A program made the translations under genes and the position numbers. DNA of 13,210 bases. Source: JAAZFF01 sp964405775 (lineage in GTDB: Bacteria > Verrucomicrobiota > Kiritimatiellia > RFP12 > UBA3636). Below, one piece after another: positions 6,873-13,210 of this stretch (its first letter is position 1; every line of letters starts with the position of its first letter). The notes under the pieces are model-generated. The model did not search any database. It saw only the letters and a list, made by a program, of their open reading frames with translations, and had not been told where the DNA came from. The DNA lies in the NCBI GenBank assembly GCA_964405775.1, contig CAYOPG010000063.1, forward strand, positions 1-13,210, given 5' to 3'.

Positions 6873-7670
6873 ATGATGACGCTTGGAATGATCGAGAATT
6901 GGAGCGAAGATGGCTTCAAAAGAGTGGCAGGTTTCGGGTTGAAAGCTGTTGAATTCTGCTACAACGTAGGCAAAGACCCCGCCGATTTAATGGCGATAGA
7001 AGCTGACGTCAGAAAATGGAGCGAGTCCACAGGAGTCAAGGTTGGTTCTGCAGGCCGTTGGGGCGCGGATAAAATCGCCGAGGACGGTTCGGTGATCGCT
7101 GAGGAGCTCGCAGCTTCTAAGACGATGATAGACTTCTGCTCCAAAGTCGGCTGCCCCGTCTTCAACACCGGTGTGAACTACAGGGACGCGATTCCCTTTG
7201 TTGACAACTGCAACGCTGCTGTAAAGTTTCTTGGCGACCTTGTTGAATACGGCAAAACCAAAGGAGTCCGCGTGGCTGTCTACAACTGCAATTGGAACAA
7301 TTTTGTACGTGAGCCAGCGGTGTGGAAAGTAATACTTGGCAAACTCCCGGAGCTCGGAATCAAATACGACCCCTCGCACTGCATAAACTCGGGAAGCGGA
7401 GACTACGTGGGCGAAATCACAGAGTGGGGCAAGAGAATATACCACTTCCATATCAAGGGCACGATAAATGTGAAAGGCAAACGTGTTGACGATCCTCCTG
7501 CGGGGCTGGATTCGGTAGACTGGCGCACAGTCATGGGATGCCTTTATGCCGTCGGCTATAACGGAATGCTCAGCATAGAGCCACATTCTTCCATCTGGAA
7601 AGGCGATATGGGCGACTGGGGCGTTCGTTATACCATCGAATACATCGACAAGATGATATACAAAGGCTAA
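6873..7670 (+). CDS. TIM-barrel sugar-phosphate isomerase/epimerase family protein
   Basis: A 265-residue protein of the xylose-isomerase-like TIM-barrel (AP-endonuclease-2-type) superfamily, which includes ketose 3-epimerases, hydroxypyruvate isomerase and inosose dehydratase. Metal-binding candidates are E27 (VEF), D166 and H169 (YDPSH), H191 and H193 (HFHIKG) and E236 (SIEPH). In ketose 3-epimerases the fifth strand carries a glutamate that acts as a catalytic base and metal ligand. Here that place reads VAVYNCNWNN (134-143), with Tyr137 or Asn138 instead, so a standard epimerase mechanism is doubtful. The substrate is unknown; sugar or sugar-acid chemistry is inferred from fold and from the nearby mannonate oxidoreductase. 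The start at 6873 is chosen over 6807 because of its Shine-Dalgarno; 6876 is also possible. It lies 76 bases after serS and 42 before rseP. No signal peptide is seen. Confidence 0.8.
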   Translation: MMTLGMIENWSEDGFKRVAGFGLKAVEFCYNVGKDPADLMAIEADVRKWSESTGVKVGSAGRWGADKIAEDGSVIAEELAASKTMIDFCSKVGCPVFNTGVNYRDAIPFVDNCNAAVKFLGDLVEYGKTKGVRVAVYNCNWNNFVREPAVWKVILGKLPELGIKYDPSHCINSGSGDYVGEITEWGKRIYHFHIKGTINVKGKRVDDPPAGLDSVDWRTVMGCLYAVGYNGMLSIEPHSSIWKGDMGDWGVRYTIEYIDKMIYKG

Positions 7671-7712
7671 CGTCCGCCAACTGTTTAGCTTCCATCAGGA
7701 GTCAATTAGCTT

Positions 7713-9203
7713 ATGGATTTCTCCACCGTACTCTTATGGATTGGCGCGGCTGTTGCCGTGCTGCTCTTCTTCGGGTTCTCGATTTTTGTGCATGAGTTCG
7801 GTCATTTTCTGGCCGCGCGCGCGTGCGGATTCCGGGTCGACGCATTCTCAATTGGTTTCGGTAAGGCTATCTGGAAGAAAAAGGTTGGAGAGACCGAGTA
7901 TAAAATCTGCTGGATTCCACTAGGCGGCTATGTGATGTTGCCGCAGCTTGATCCATCAGGTATGGAGAAGATACAGGGGGAGGGAGCGGCTGTGGACGAT
8001 AGACCGCTTCCTCCCGTCCCGTGGTGGAAGCGCATAATAGTCAGCGTATCCGGCGCGCTGGGCAACATTGTGTTCGCTTGTGTTTTAGCTCTTGTCATTT
8101 CAGCGTTGCCGCAACAGCCTCTTGAGAACATGCGCTTCGACGGGCCTGTAGTCGGTTACGTCGGCGCTGAGTCTGATGCCGCAAAAGCGGGGCTGAGAGC
8201 GGGTGATCGCATATTGTCCGTTGACGGGAAGCCAATGGCGTCATGGGGGGAGTTCGTCACGGAAGCGCACCTCGGCGCTCAGGATGGCAAGGTGGCGCTT
8301 GCCGTCTCCAACATTCTCGACAACGCGCAAGCCGATCTTCTCGTACCCGTTGCCGGAGTCAAGATGGGCTTGCGGACAATGTATTCGATAACCAACATAG
8401 TTGAGGCACACTTCTGCGGGATTGCGTCCGTGATGACAAATTCGCCAGCGGAACGCGCGGGTCTGAAGCCAGAAGACGTGCTTGTCTCTCTGAACGGAAA
8501 GACCGTAGTTAGCACGGATCATGCAATAGATATGATACGAGCCTCCAATGGTGATCCGGTGACGTTCGGCATCATGCGTCTTGGCAAGGCGTTGGATATT
8601 AAAGTCGAACCTGTAATTTTCGAAGAGCTAGGCGGAGTTTTTGGGGTTGGTGTCATTTTCGGCGTTTACGATGTCAGTCCGCCAATGTGGATGCGTTATC
8701 GCGATCCCGTAGGGCAGCTCAAGAGCGACTTCAGGGCCGTAGGCAGGATTCTGCAGGCACTTGTTACGCCAAGGGAGGCGTCAAAGGCGGCCGGAGCACT
8801 AAGCGGACCTATCATGATAATACCAAGCATGTGGGCAATAATGCTTTCCGGTGTGTTCAGCGCTCTTTCTTTTGTGAGATTTCTCAACATGAACCTCGCT
8901 ATTCTAAACCTCCTGCCAATCCCCGTGCTCGATGGTGGTCATGTGGTTTTCGCCCTATACCGCGGTATAACCGGCAGGGAGATTCCTGAGCGCATCGTCA
9001 ATGCTCTTGTAAATGCGTTCGCCATTATCTTAATAGCTGTATTCCTTGCACTCTCTGTTCTCGATTTGTCGATTTTCCCGAAACTATTTAGTGGCTCAGA
9101 CAGAGATGATCAAAAGAGCAAGGAGCAGGTTCTGGAAACAGACAAGGAGCCTCCGCCCGGTTCCCCTGCGTTGAAGCCTGCCGCTTCGCAAGGTGACTTA
9201 TAA
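7713..9203 (+). CDS. rseP: Site-2 zinc metalloprotease, RseP family, with two PDZ domains
   Basis: A 496-residue M50-family intramembrane protease. The first membrane segment (about 5-25) runs into the zinc motif HEFGH (H27, E28, H31). Further membrane segments lie at about 107-131, 366-402 and 430-452. The second metal motif, NLLPIPVLDGG, is at 399-409 and supplies D407. Two PDZ domains occupy about 142-215 and 225-300, the arrangement of E. coli RseP. There, site-2 cleavage of the anti-sigma factor RseA releases sigma-E, and remnant signal peptides are removed. A hydrophilic tail of about 40 residues (457-496), rich in Asp, Lys, Glu and Pro, extends past the last helix; E. coli RseP (about 450 residues) lacks it. 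AGGAG at 7697-7701 lies 11 bases before the ATG. The gene is followed at 21 bases by ispG, an order seen in many bacteria, but dxr, the common upstream neighbour, is absent from this window. No anti-sigma factor gene is present either. Confidence 0.93.
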   Translation: MDFSTVLLWIGAAVAVLLFFGFSIFVHEFGHFLAARACGFRVDAFSIGFGKAIWKKKVGETEYKICWIPLGGYVMLPQLDPSGMEKIQGEGAAVDDRPLPPVPWWKRIIVSVSGALGNIVFACVLALVISALPQQPLENMRFDGPVVGYVGAESDAAKAGLRAGDRILSVDGKPMASWGEFVTEAHLGAQDGKVALAVSNILDNAQADLLVPVAGVKMGLRTMYSITNIVEAHFCGIASVMTNSPAERAGLKPEDVLVSLNGKTVVSTDHAIDMIRASNGDPVTFGIMRLGKALDIKVEPVIFEELGGVFGVGVIFGVYDVSPPMWMRYRDPVGQLKSDFRAVGRILQALVTPREASKAAGALSGPIMIIPSMWAIMLSGVFSALSFVRFLNMNLAILNLLPIPVLDGGHVVFALYRGITGREIPERIVNALVNAFAIILIAVFLALSVLDLSIFPKLFSGSDRDDQKSKEQVLETDKEPPPGSPALKPAASQGDL

Positions 9204-9222
9204 GGGAGTCGGGAATAAGGAG
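9202..9222 (+). promoter_or_regulatory. Two Shine-Dalgarno-like elements before ispG
   Basis: AAGGGAG at 9202-9208 and AAGGAG at 9217-9222 lie 16 and 2 bases before the only upstream ATG (9225). Neither has usual spacing. A stop codon at 9216-9218 in this frame rules out an earlier start. The next methionine, at residue 26, would cut into the conserved region. Confidence 0.5.
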
Positions 9223-9224
9223 CG

Positions 9225-10346
9225 ATGAAGAACAGCAGTTCCAGACAGGCGCTTTCTGATGTGGCGCACAATGCGCCGAGATCGACAACGCGCCGGATCA
9301 TGCTGGGAGGTGTTGCCATAGGTGGTGGCGCCCCTGTCACTGTCCAGACAATGGCAGACACAGATACTCGTGACGTCGAGGGAACCGTTGCTTGCATTAA
9401 GCAGGTGGTGGAGGCTGGCTGTGACATCGTGCGCCTGGCTGTGCCGGACTCCGAGGCCGCGGCCGCCCTTGTGGAAATCCGAAAGCGCACGGAGGGTGTG
9501 CCGCTTGTGGCGGACATTCATTTCGACTGGCGTTTGGCAATGCTTTCGCTCGAGGCGGGGCTCGACGGACTGCGCATAAACCCCGGCAACATAGGCGGCC
9601 CGGAAAAAGTGCGCGCAGTGGCCGAGGCTGCCAAGAAACGCAGAGTGCCGATCCGCATAGGCGTCAACGGTGGCTCGCTTGAGCCAGCGCTCTTGCTCAA
9701 GTATGGCGGGGCGACCCCTGAGGCGCTTGTTGAGAGTGCGATGGGGCATGTGGCGATGCTGGAAGCGGCTGATTTCGGCGATATTAAAATCTCGGTTAAG
9801 GCGTCGGATGTGCTCAGAACTGTCGCCGCTTACCGGTTGCTTTCTTCTCGCACCCGCTATCCGCTGCACCTTGGACTCACCGAGGCTGGCACCTTTCTGG
9901 CGGGCACAGTGCGGTCGTCGGTCGCTATCGGAATTCTGTTGGCGGAGGGTATTGGCGACACCGTGCGCGTCTCGCTCACGGACACGCCGCTAAAGGAGGT
10001 GGCTGCGGGCCAGGAGCTGCTACGCTGTCTGAAACTTCGCGCACCCGGGCCGAACGTCACCTCTTGTCCGACTTGCGGACGCACTCGGGCCGATGTCGTC
10101 AATACCGCGACGGCCGTGGAGGCGGCTCTTGAAAAGTTATACAAAGACAACCCAACCGCGGCAAGAGTCCATGTGGCTGTAATGGGGTGTGTTGTTAACG
10201 GCCCCGGTGAGGCTCGCGACGCGGACATAGCGCTTGTGGGAGGATCGGGGTTTTTCTACCTCTACGTAAAAGGTAAACGCGTCTCAAAGCATCCCGAGGG
10301 TGAAGCCACCCAAGCGGTCGTCGATGCAGTAAGGAAGTTCAAGTGA
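9225..10346 (+). CDS. ispG: 4-hydroxy-3-methylbut-2-enyl diphosphate synthase (IspG/GcpE)
   Basis: A 373-residue enzyme of the MEP isoprenoid pathway. It converts 2-C-methylerythritol cyclodiphosphate to HMBPP in the cytoplasm using a [4Fe-4S] cluster. The N-terminal TIM-barrel part has the family segments VTVQTM, DIVRLAV, LVADIHFD and LRINPGNIG. The C-terminal cluster domain supplies C281 and C284 (SCPTCGRT) and C322 (MGCVVNGPGE), with E329 as the fourth ligand of the family. Length is normal for the short bacterial form. IspG products feed undecaprenyl phosphate, the carrier used by the sugar transferase encoded next, whose GTG start overlaps this stop by 4 bases. It follows rseP by 21 bases. 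The first 20 or so residues are polar and not conserved in the family as I know it. The start at 9225 is the only possible upstream ATG. Confidence 0.97.
   Translation: MKNSSSRQALSDVAHNAPRSTTRRIMLGGVAIGGGAPVTVQTMADTDTRDVEGTVACIKQVVEAGCDIVRLAVPDSEAAAALVEIRKRTEGVPLVADIHFDWRLAMLSLEAGLDGLRINPGNIGGPEKVRAVAEAAKKRRVPIRIGVNGGSLEPALLLKYGGATPEALVESAMGHVAMLEAADFGDIKISVKASDVLRTVAAYRLLSSRTRYPLHLGLTEAGTFLAGTVRSSVAIGILLAEGIGDTVRVSLTDTPLKEVAAGQELLRCLKLRAPGPNVTSCPTCGRTRADVVNTATAVEAALEKLYKDNPTAARVHVAVMGCVVNGPGEARDADIALVGGSGFFYLYVKGKRVSKHPEGEATQAVVDAVRKFK
10331..10337 (+). promoter_or_regulatory. Ribosome binding site for a GTG start
   Basis: AAGGAAG at 10331-10337 lies within the end of ispG, 5 bases before the GTG at 10343. 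This supports the overlapping GTG start of the sugar transferase gene. Confidence 0.6.
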
Positions 10347-11830
10347 AGAGCGGGGGCTACAATCCGACGATTATATCCGGGACAGGCTTCTCTGGACCCC
10401 GGAACCGGAGCGTGCGGCTTATACGGGCTGTGATGGTGGCGCATTTTATCGATGATATAGTTGCGTTGATGCTGTCGTACGCCTTAACTTACTATCTGCG
10501 TTTCAGCAGGACCGTTTTTAGTGTTCTAGCCGGGAATTCCATGTTCGAGAGCTCCTACGCCAGGATATACTTCAATAGGGCGTATTTATATTTCTGCGTA
10601 CTCGCTGTTTGCCTTTTCGCGTTCTACTCCATTATGGGTATGTATGAAGGGCATAGGCGTCTGCGTCGCACACCCATCGTGTGGAATTCCATTATAGGCA
10701 ACGGAGCCGTGTTGGCATTAATGTCCGTCTATTTATTTTTCAGTAAAGACAACTGGCACATGCGCGGCTTCTTCCCGCTCGTGCTATTGATCAACATCCC
10801 ATTCACGGTGCTGATGCGCGTGCTTACCAACTTTGTTATATCGGGACTCCGAATACGATACCCGTCGCTTTGCACTAGTACGCTGTTGCTTGGGTCAGGA
10901 GCCGATGCCGAGGTTATCCGCCAGCGAGCCAGTTTGGGAAAGCTAAAGGGTATACGAATATACAACCAAGTACCTGCTTTCCAGAGCCCCAAGGAGATGC
11001 GGGAAAAACTCCCTGATCTCCTTACGCCCAAGACAGATCTCGTCTTTCTAGTTGACCGCAACCTATCCACAAATACGATAATGGAAGCTGTCAGGATATG
11101 CTCTGAACGCAACAAGGCATTAAAAGTTTTGTTTCCCCGGTTCCTCACACTGTACAACCCATACAGTAGCGGCGACATGGTGGACGGCATACCTATCGTA
11201 CACTTCTCGCCTCCCGAATTTATAAACAACGATCGCAAAATGCGTCGTTACATATCAGTGACCATAGCTTCCGTATCCGCCGTTGTTGTCGCTCCGTTAA
11301 TGTTCATAATCTCCATCGCAATACGCCTGAACAGTCCCGGCAAGGCGATTTTCCGGCAAAATCGCTACGGAAAAGGCGGCGCAACGTTCAGTATGATGAA
11401 ATTTCGTACCATGCGCGAAGGGGCGGAGAGTGAAATAGAGCAGCTCCGCGAATACAACGAATCAGACGGTGCGCTCTTCAAGATGCACAATGACCCTCGC
11501 ATAACTCGGTTTGGCGCTCTACTCCGACGCACGAGCATCGACGAGATCCCGCAGATAATCAACATACTGCGCGGCGAGATGCGTTTCATAGGCCCACGCC
11601 CTTTGCCTTCAAGCGACCTCGAAGATTACAAGGACTCCTGGCATTTCATGCGGCAGAACTGCTATCCCGGAATTTCTTGCGTGTGGCAGGTGGCCGGTCG
11701 CAGCGATATCGGATTCGAAGACATGTGCTTGTTGGATATTTGGTATTGGCTTAATAACAACAGCATGCTCGACGTCCGCATTTTTTTCAGGACGTTATGG
11801 GTGGTTTTCTTCAGGCGGGGCGCGTACTGA
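10343..11830 (+). CDS. Polyprenyl-phosphate glycosylphosphotransferase (initiating sugar transferase)
   Basis: A 495-residue membrane enzyme of the WbaP/WcaJ type. Such enzymes move a sugar-1-phosphate from a nucleotide sugar to undecaprenyl phosphate, the first step in making capsule, exopolysaccharide or O-antigen. Hydrophobic segments at about 28-52, 80-100, 117-133 and 144-165 form the N-terminal membrane part. A Rossmann-like domain follows, with LLLGSG at 181-186. Another hydrophobic segment (about 305-328) precedes the catalytic bacterial-transferase domain: KFRTM at 353-357, DPRIT at 384-388, SIDEIPQ at 398-404, FIGPRP at 415-420 and WQVAGRS at 448-454. D400-E401 are the family's catalytic acidic pair. 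The full-length architecture is intact, and the sugar specificity cannot be read. Translation starts at a GTG overlapping the ispG stop (GTGA). No other polysaccharide genes are in the window, so this could be an orphan initiator serving a pathway encoded elsewhere. Confidence 0.92.
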   Translation: MKSGGYNPTIISGTGFSGPRNRSVRLIRAVMVAHFIDDIVALMLSYALTYYLRFSRTVFSVLAGNSMFESSYARIYFNRAYLYFCVLAVCLFAFYSIMGMYEGHRRLRRTPIVWNSIIGNGAVLALMSVYLFFSKDNWHMRGFFPLVLLINIPFTVLMRVLTNFVISGLRIRYPSLCTSTLLLGSGADAEVIRQRASLGKLKGIRIYNQVPAFQSPKEMREKLPDLLTPKTDLVFLVDRNLSTNTIMEAVRICSERNKALKVLFPRFLTLYNPYSSGDMVDGIPIVHFSPPEFINNDRKMRRYISVTIASVSAVVVAPLMFIISIAIRLNSPGKAIFRQNRYGKGGATFSMMKFRTMREGAESEIEQLREYNESDGALFKMHNDPRITRFGALLRRTSIDEIPQIINILRGEMRFIGPRPLPSSDLEDYKDSWHFMRQNCYPGISCVWQVAGRSDIGFEDMCLLDIWYWLNNNSMLDVRIFFRTLWVVFFRRGAY

Positions 11831-11871
11831 ATCCAATCCATATAAACACAACTGCACAAGGTCAATGTTAT

Positions 11872-13158
11872 ATGCTTGAAAATGTTAAGATAACGACTCT
11901 GGACAACGGTTGCCGGATTGTCACTTCGAGCCTGCCAGGCATAGAAAGCATAGCAATCGGCATATTCGCCGGTGTCGGCTCCCGCTTTGAAACGCCTGCT
12001 CAGGCCGGACACAGCCACTTCCTTGAGCACATGCTTTTCAAAGGCTCGGAAAAACGTTCCGCGCGCGCCATATCGCAGGACATTGAAAGCCGTGGCGGTA
12101 ATACAAACGCATACACCAACTTTGAAACGACCGTCTACTACGCCTCGGTTCCGGCTGCCGCGGCCTCGATCGCAATGGACGTGCTTGGCGACATATATAT
12201 CGCGCCTAAACTTTCCAAGACGGATGTCGACAAGGAACGCTTCGTCATTCTAGAGGAGCTGAACATGTACCACGACCAGCCCGACTCTTTCGCCATGGAC
12301 TTGTCGCAGCGTGCCCTCTGGACAAACCACCCTCTTGGCAGCGAGATTATCGGCAACACCGTTTCTCTTGCGGAAACCACACGAGAATCACTTTTTGAAT
12401 ACCACAACACCCGATACAACGCCGGGGCTACAGTGATCGCCGCTGCCGGCAAATTAGATCATGATTCATTCGTGAAACTGGCTTCCAGCTATGCGAATCG
12501 TCTTCCTTCGGCCCCATCGGTAAAGTTCAAGCCAGCCCTCGACAAAACCCGCAAGACACAGCTCCTCGTTGACAGGCGCGAGACGGAGCAGGTGAACGCA
12601 GTGATAGGTTTTCGGGCTTTCGGCAACCGAGACCCTCGGCGCTACTCCATGAACATTCTAAACGTCATCCTCGGAGGTAACATGAGCTCCCGCTTGTTCC
12701 AGAGTGTACGAGAAAAACACGGACTCGCTTATTCCATTGGATCGACCCCTGCTTTTTACAGTGACACCGGAGCCTTCCAGATAATAGCCGGGCTTGACCG
12801 CGGCCGCAGCGTCAAGGGGCTGGCTCTTTGCGCCGCTGAACTTTCGAAAATCGCAAACAAGCCCGTCGGTAAAGCCGAATTCAACCGTGCTGTGGATTAT
12901 CTTGTAGGCTCGCTGCAAATCGGACTCGAAACAGCACGCAGCCACATGTCGTGGATTGGCGGCGGAACGCTTCGAAACCAGTACCAGACACCCAATGAAA
13001 TAATCGCGAAAATCAAGCAAGTCACGCCCGGCAACGTGCAGGATATAGCCCGCGAGCTATTCCAGCCGCAAAACGCCACCCTGGCGCTTGTAATGCCGCG
13101 GCAAGATGTTGGGGAACCCGAAGAGCACCTTGCCGCTCTTCTTTCCGGTTTAGCCTAG
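11872..13158 (+). CDS. M16-family zinc metallopeptidase (processing-peptidase-like)
   Basis: A 428-residue M16 (pitrilysin/MPP-like) peptidase. The inverted zinc motif HFLEH is at residues 49-53 (H49, E52, H53). The distal zinc ligand E129 (in VILEEL) lies 76 residues after H53, the usual spacing, so the N-terminal half should be active. The C-terminal half carries the family signature around VREKHGLAYSIGS (279-291), with R280 and Y287 as substrate-binding candidates. The length matches single-chain bacterial M16B enzymes, which act as homodimers on peptides or misfolded segments. No signal peptide is seen, so it should be cytoplasmic. An in-frame ATG at 11797 would overlap the sugar transferase gene; the ATG at 11872, with AAGG at 11858-11861 ten bases upstream, matches the family start. 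The gap to the preceding stop is 41 bases, which fits the same transcript. Bacterial homologues often sit near housekeeping genes, and the substrate is unknown. Confidence 0.92.
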   Translation: MLENVKITTLDNGCRIVTSSLPGIESIAIGIFAGVGSRFETPAQAGHSHFLEHMLFKGSEKRSARAISQDIESRGGNTNAYTNFETTVYYASVPAAAASIAMDVLGDIYIAPKLSKTDVDKERFVILEELNMYHDQPDSFAMDLSQRALWTNHPLGSEIIGNTVSLAETTRESLFEYHNTRYNAGATVIAAAGKLDHDSFVKLASSYANRLPSAPSVKFKPALDKTRKTQLLVDRRETEQVNAVIGFRAFGNRDPRRYSMNILNVILGGNMSSRLFQSVREKHGLAYSIGSTPAFYSDTGAFQIIAGLDRGRSVKGLALCAAELSKIANKPVGKAEFNRAVDYLVGSLQIGLETARSHMSWIGGGTLRNQYQTPNEIIAKIKQVTPGNVQDIARELFQPQNATLALVMPRQDVGEPEEHLAALLSGLA

Positions 13159-13184
13159 TCGATCATGAAAAAGTATTTAAGTCG

Positions 13185-13210
13185 TTGACTATCATGTCGT
13201 TAATCCAATA
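13185..13210 (+). promoter_or_regulatory. -35-like box at the window end
   Basis: TTGACT at 13185-13190 lies just after the M16 gene. Any -10 partner would fall at or past the window edge, so this is only half of a possible promoter for a following gene. The short ATG frame at 13166 stops after seven codons and is not a gene. Confidence 0.2.

Noticed and set aside
9198..9869. 223-codon antisense open frame over ispG
   Set aside because: ispG is unmistakable on the + strand, and the antisense product has no recognisable domain.
11797..11871. N-terminal extension of the M16 peptidase from ATG 11797
   Set aside because: It lies inside the end of the sugar transferase gene in another frame, and the family start is at 11872.
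13166..13189. Short ATG frame after the M16 gene
   Set aside because: It stops after seven codons.

Overview
This is a 13.2 kb window of bacterial DNA, moderately GC-rich by eye, with every supported gene on the + strand. I recognise eleven protein-coding genes and no RNA genes, mobile elements, CRISPR arrays or insertion sequences. A LysM lipoprotein, a two-PDZ site-2 protease (RseP type) and a polyprenyl-phosphate sugar transferase point to a diderm (Gram-negative-type) envelope. The MEP isoprenoid enzyme IspG and a standard bacterial SerS show a bacterial chromosome rather than a plasmid or phage. No gene fixes the phylum. The mix of TPR protein, SDR mannonate dehydrogenase, TIM-barrel sugar isomerase homologue and rseP-ispG would suit the PVC group (for example Lentisphaerota or Kiritimatiellota), but that is only a low-confidence impression.

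Layout. Positions 1-411 hold no convincing gene, only promoter-like boxes and an interrupted inverted repeat. Positions 412-2355 hold a two-gene unit: a double-SIS sugar-phosphate isomerase/deaminase that keeps the GlmS-type active-site residues but has no glutaminase domain, and a D-2-hydroxyacid dehydrogenase 12 nt downstream. A 121 bp gap (2356-2476), with a promoter-like box and a weak hairpin plus T-run, probably separates this unit from the next. From 2477 to 13158 nine genes follow with gaps of at most about 76 nt or 4-bp overlaps, so they could be one long transcription unit. They are: a cytoplasmic TPR protein, overlapping a LysM coiled-coil lipoprotein; an SDR of the D-mannonate oxidoreductase type; seryl-tRNA synthetase; a TIM-barrel sugar isomerase homologue; RseP; IspG, overlapping a polyprenyl glycosylphosphotransferase; and an M16 zinc peptidase. 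The last 52 nt hold only a -35-like box.

How the genes fit together (inference). One theme is sugar and sugar-acid metabolism: SIS isomerase, hydroxyacid dehydrogenase, mannonate oxidoreductase and TIM barrel. The other is the cell envelope: TPR/LysM pair, RseP, IspG for isoprenoid carrier supply, the sugar transferase that uses that carrier, and possibly the M16 peptidase. serS sits between two sugar genes. Most of this is ordinary chromosomal content. I found no clear sign of a wholly new system. The points most worth checking are the GlmS-like orphan isomerase, the TIM barrel that lacks one expected catalytic glutamate, the TPR/lipoprotein pair, and the repeated TTGACT boxes in the gaps.
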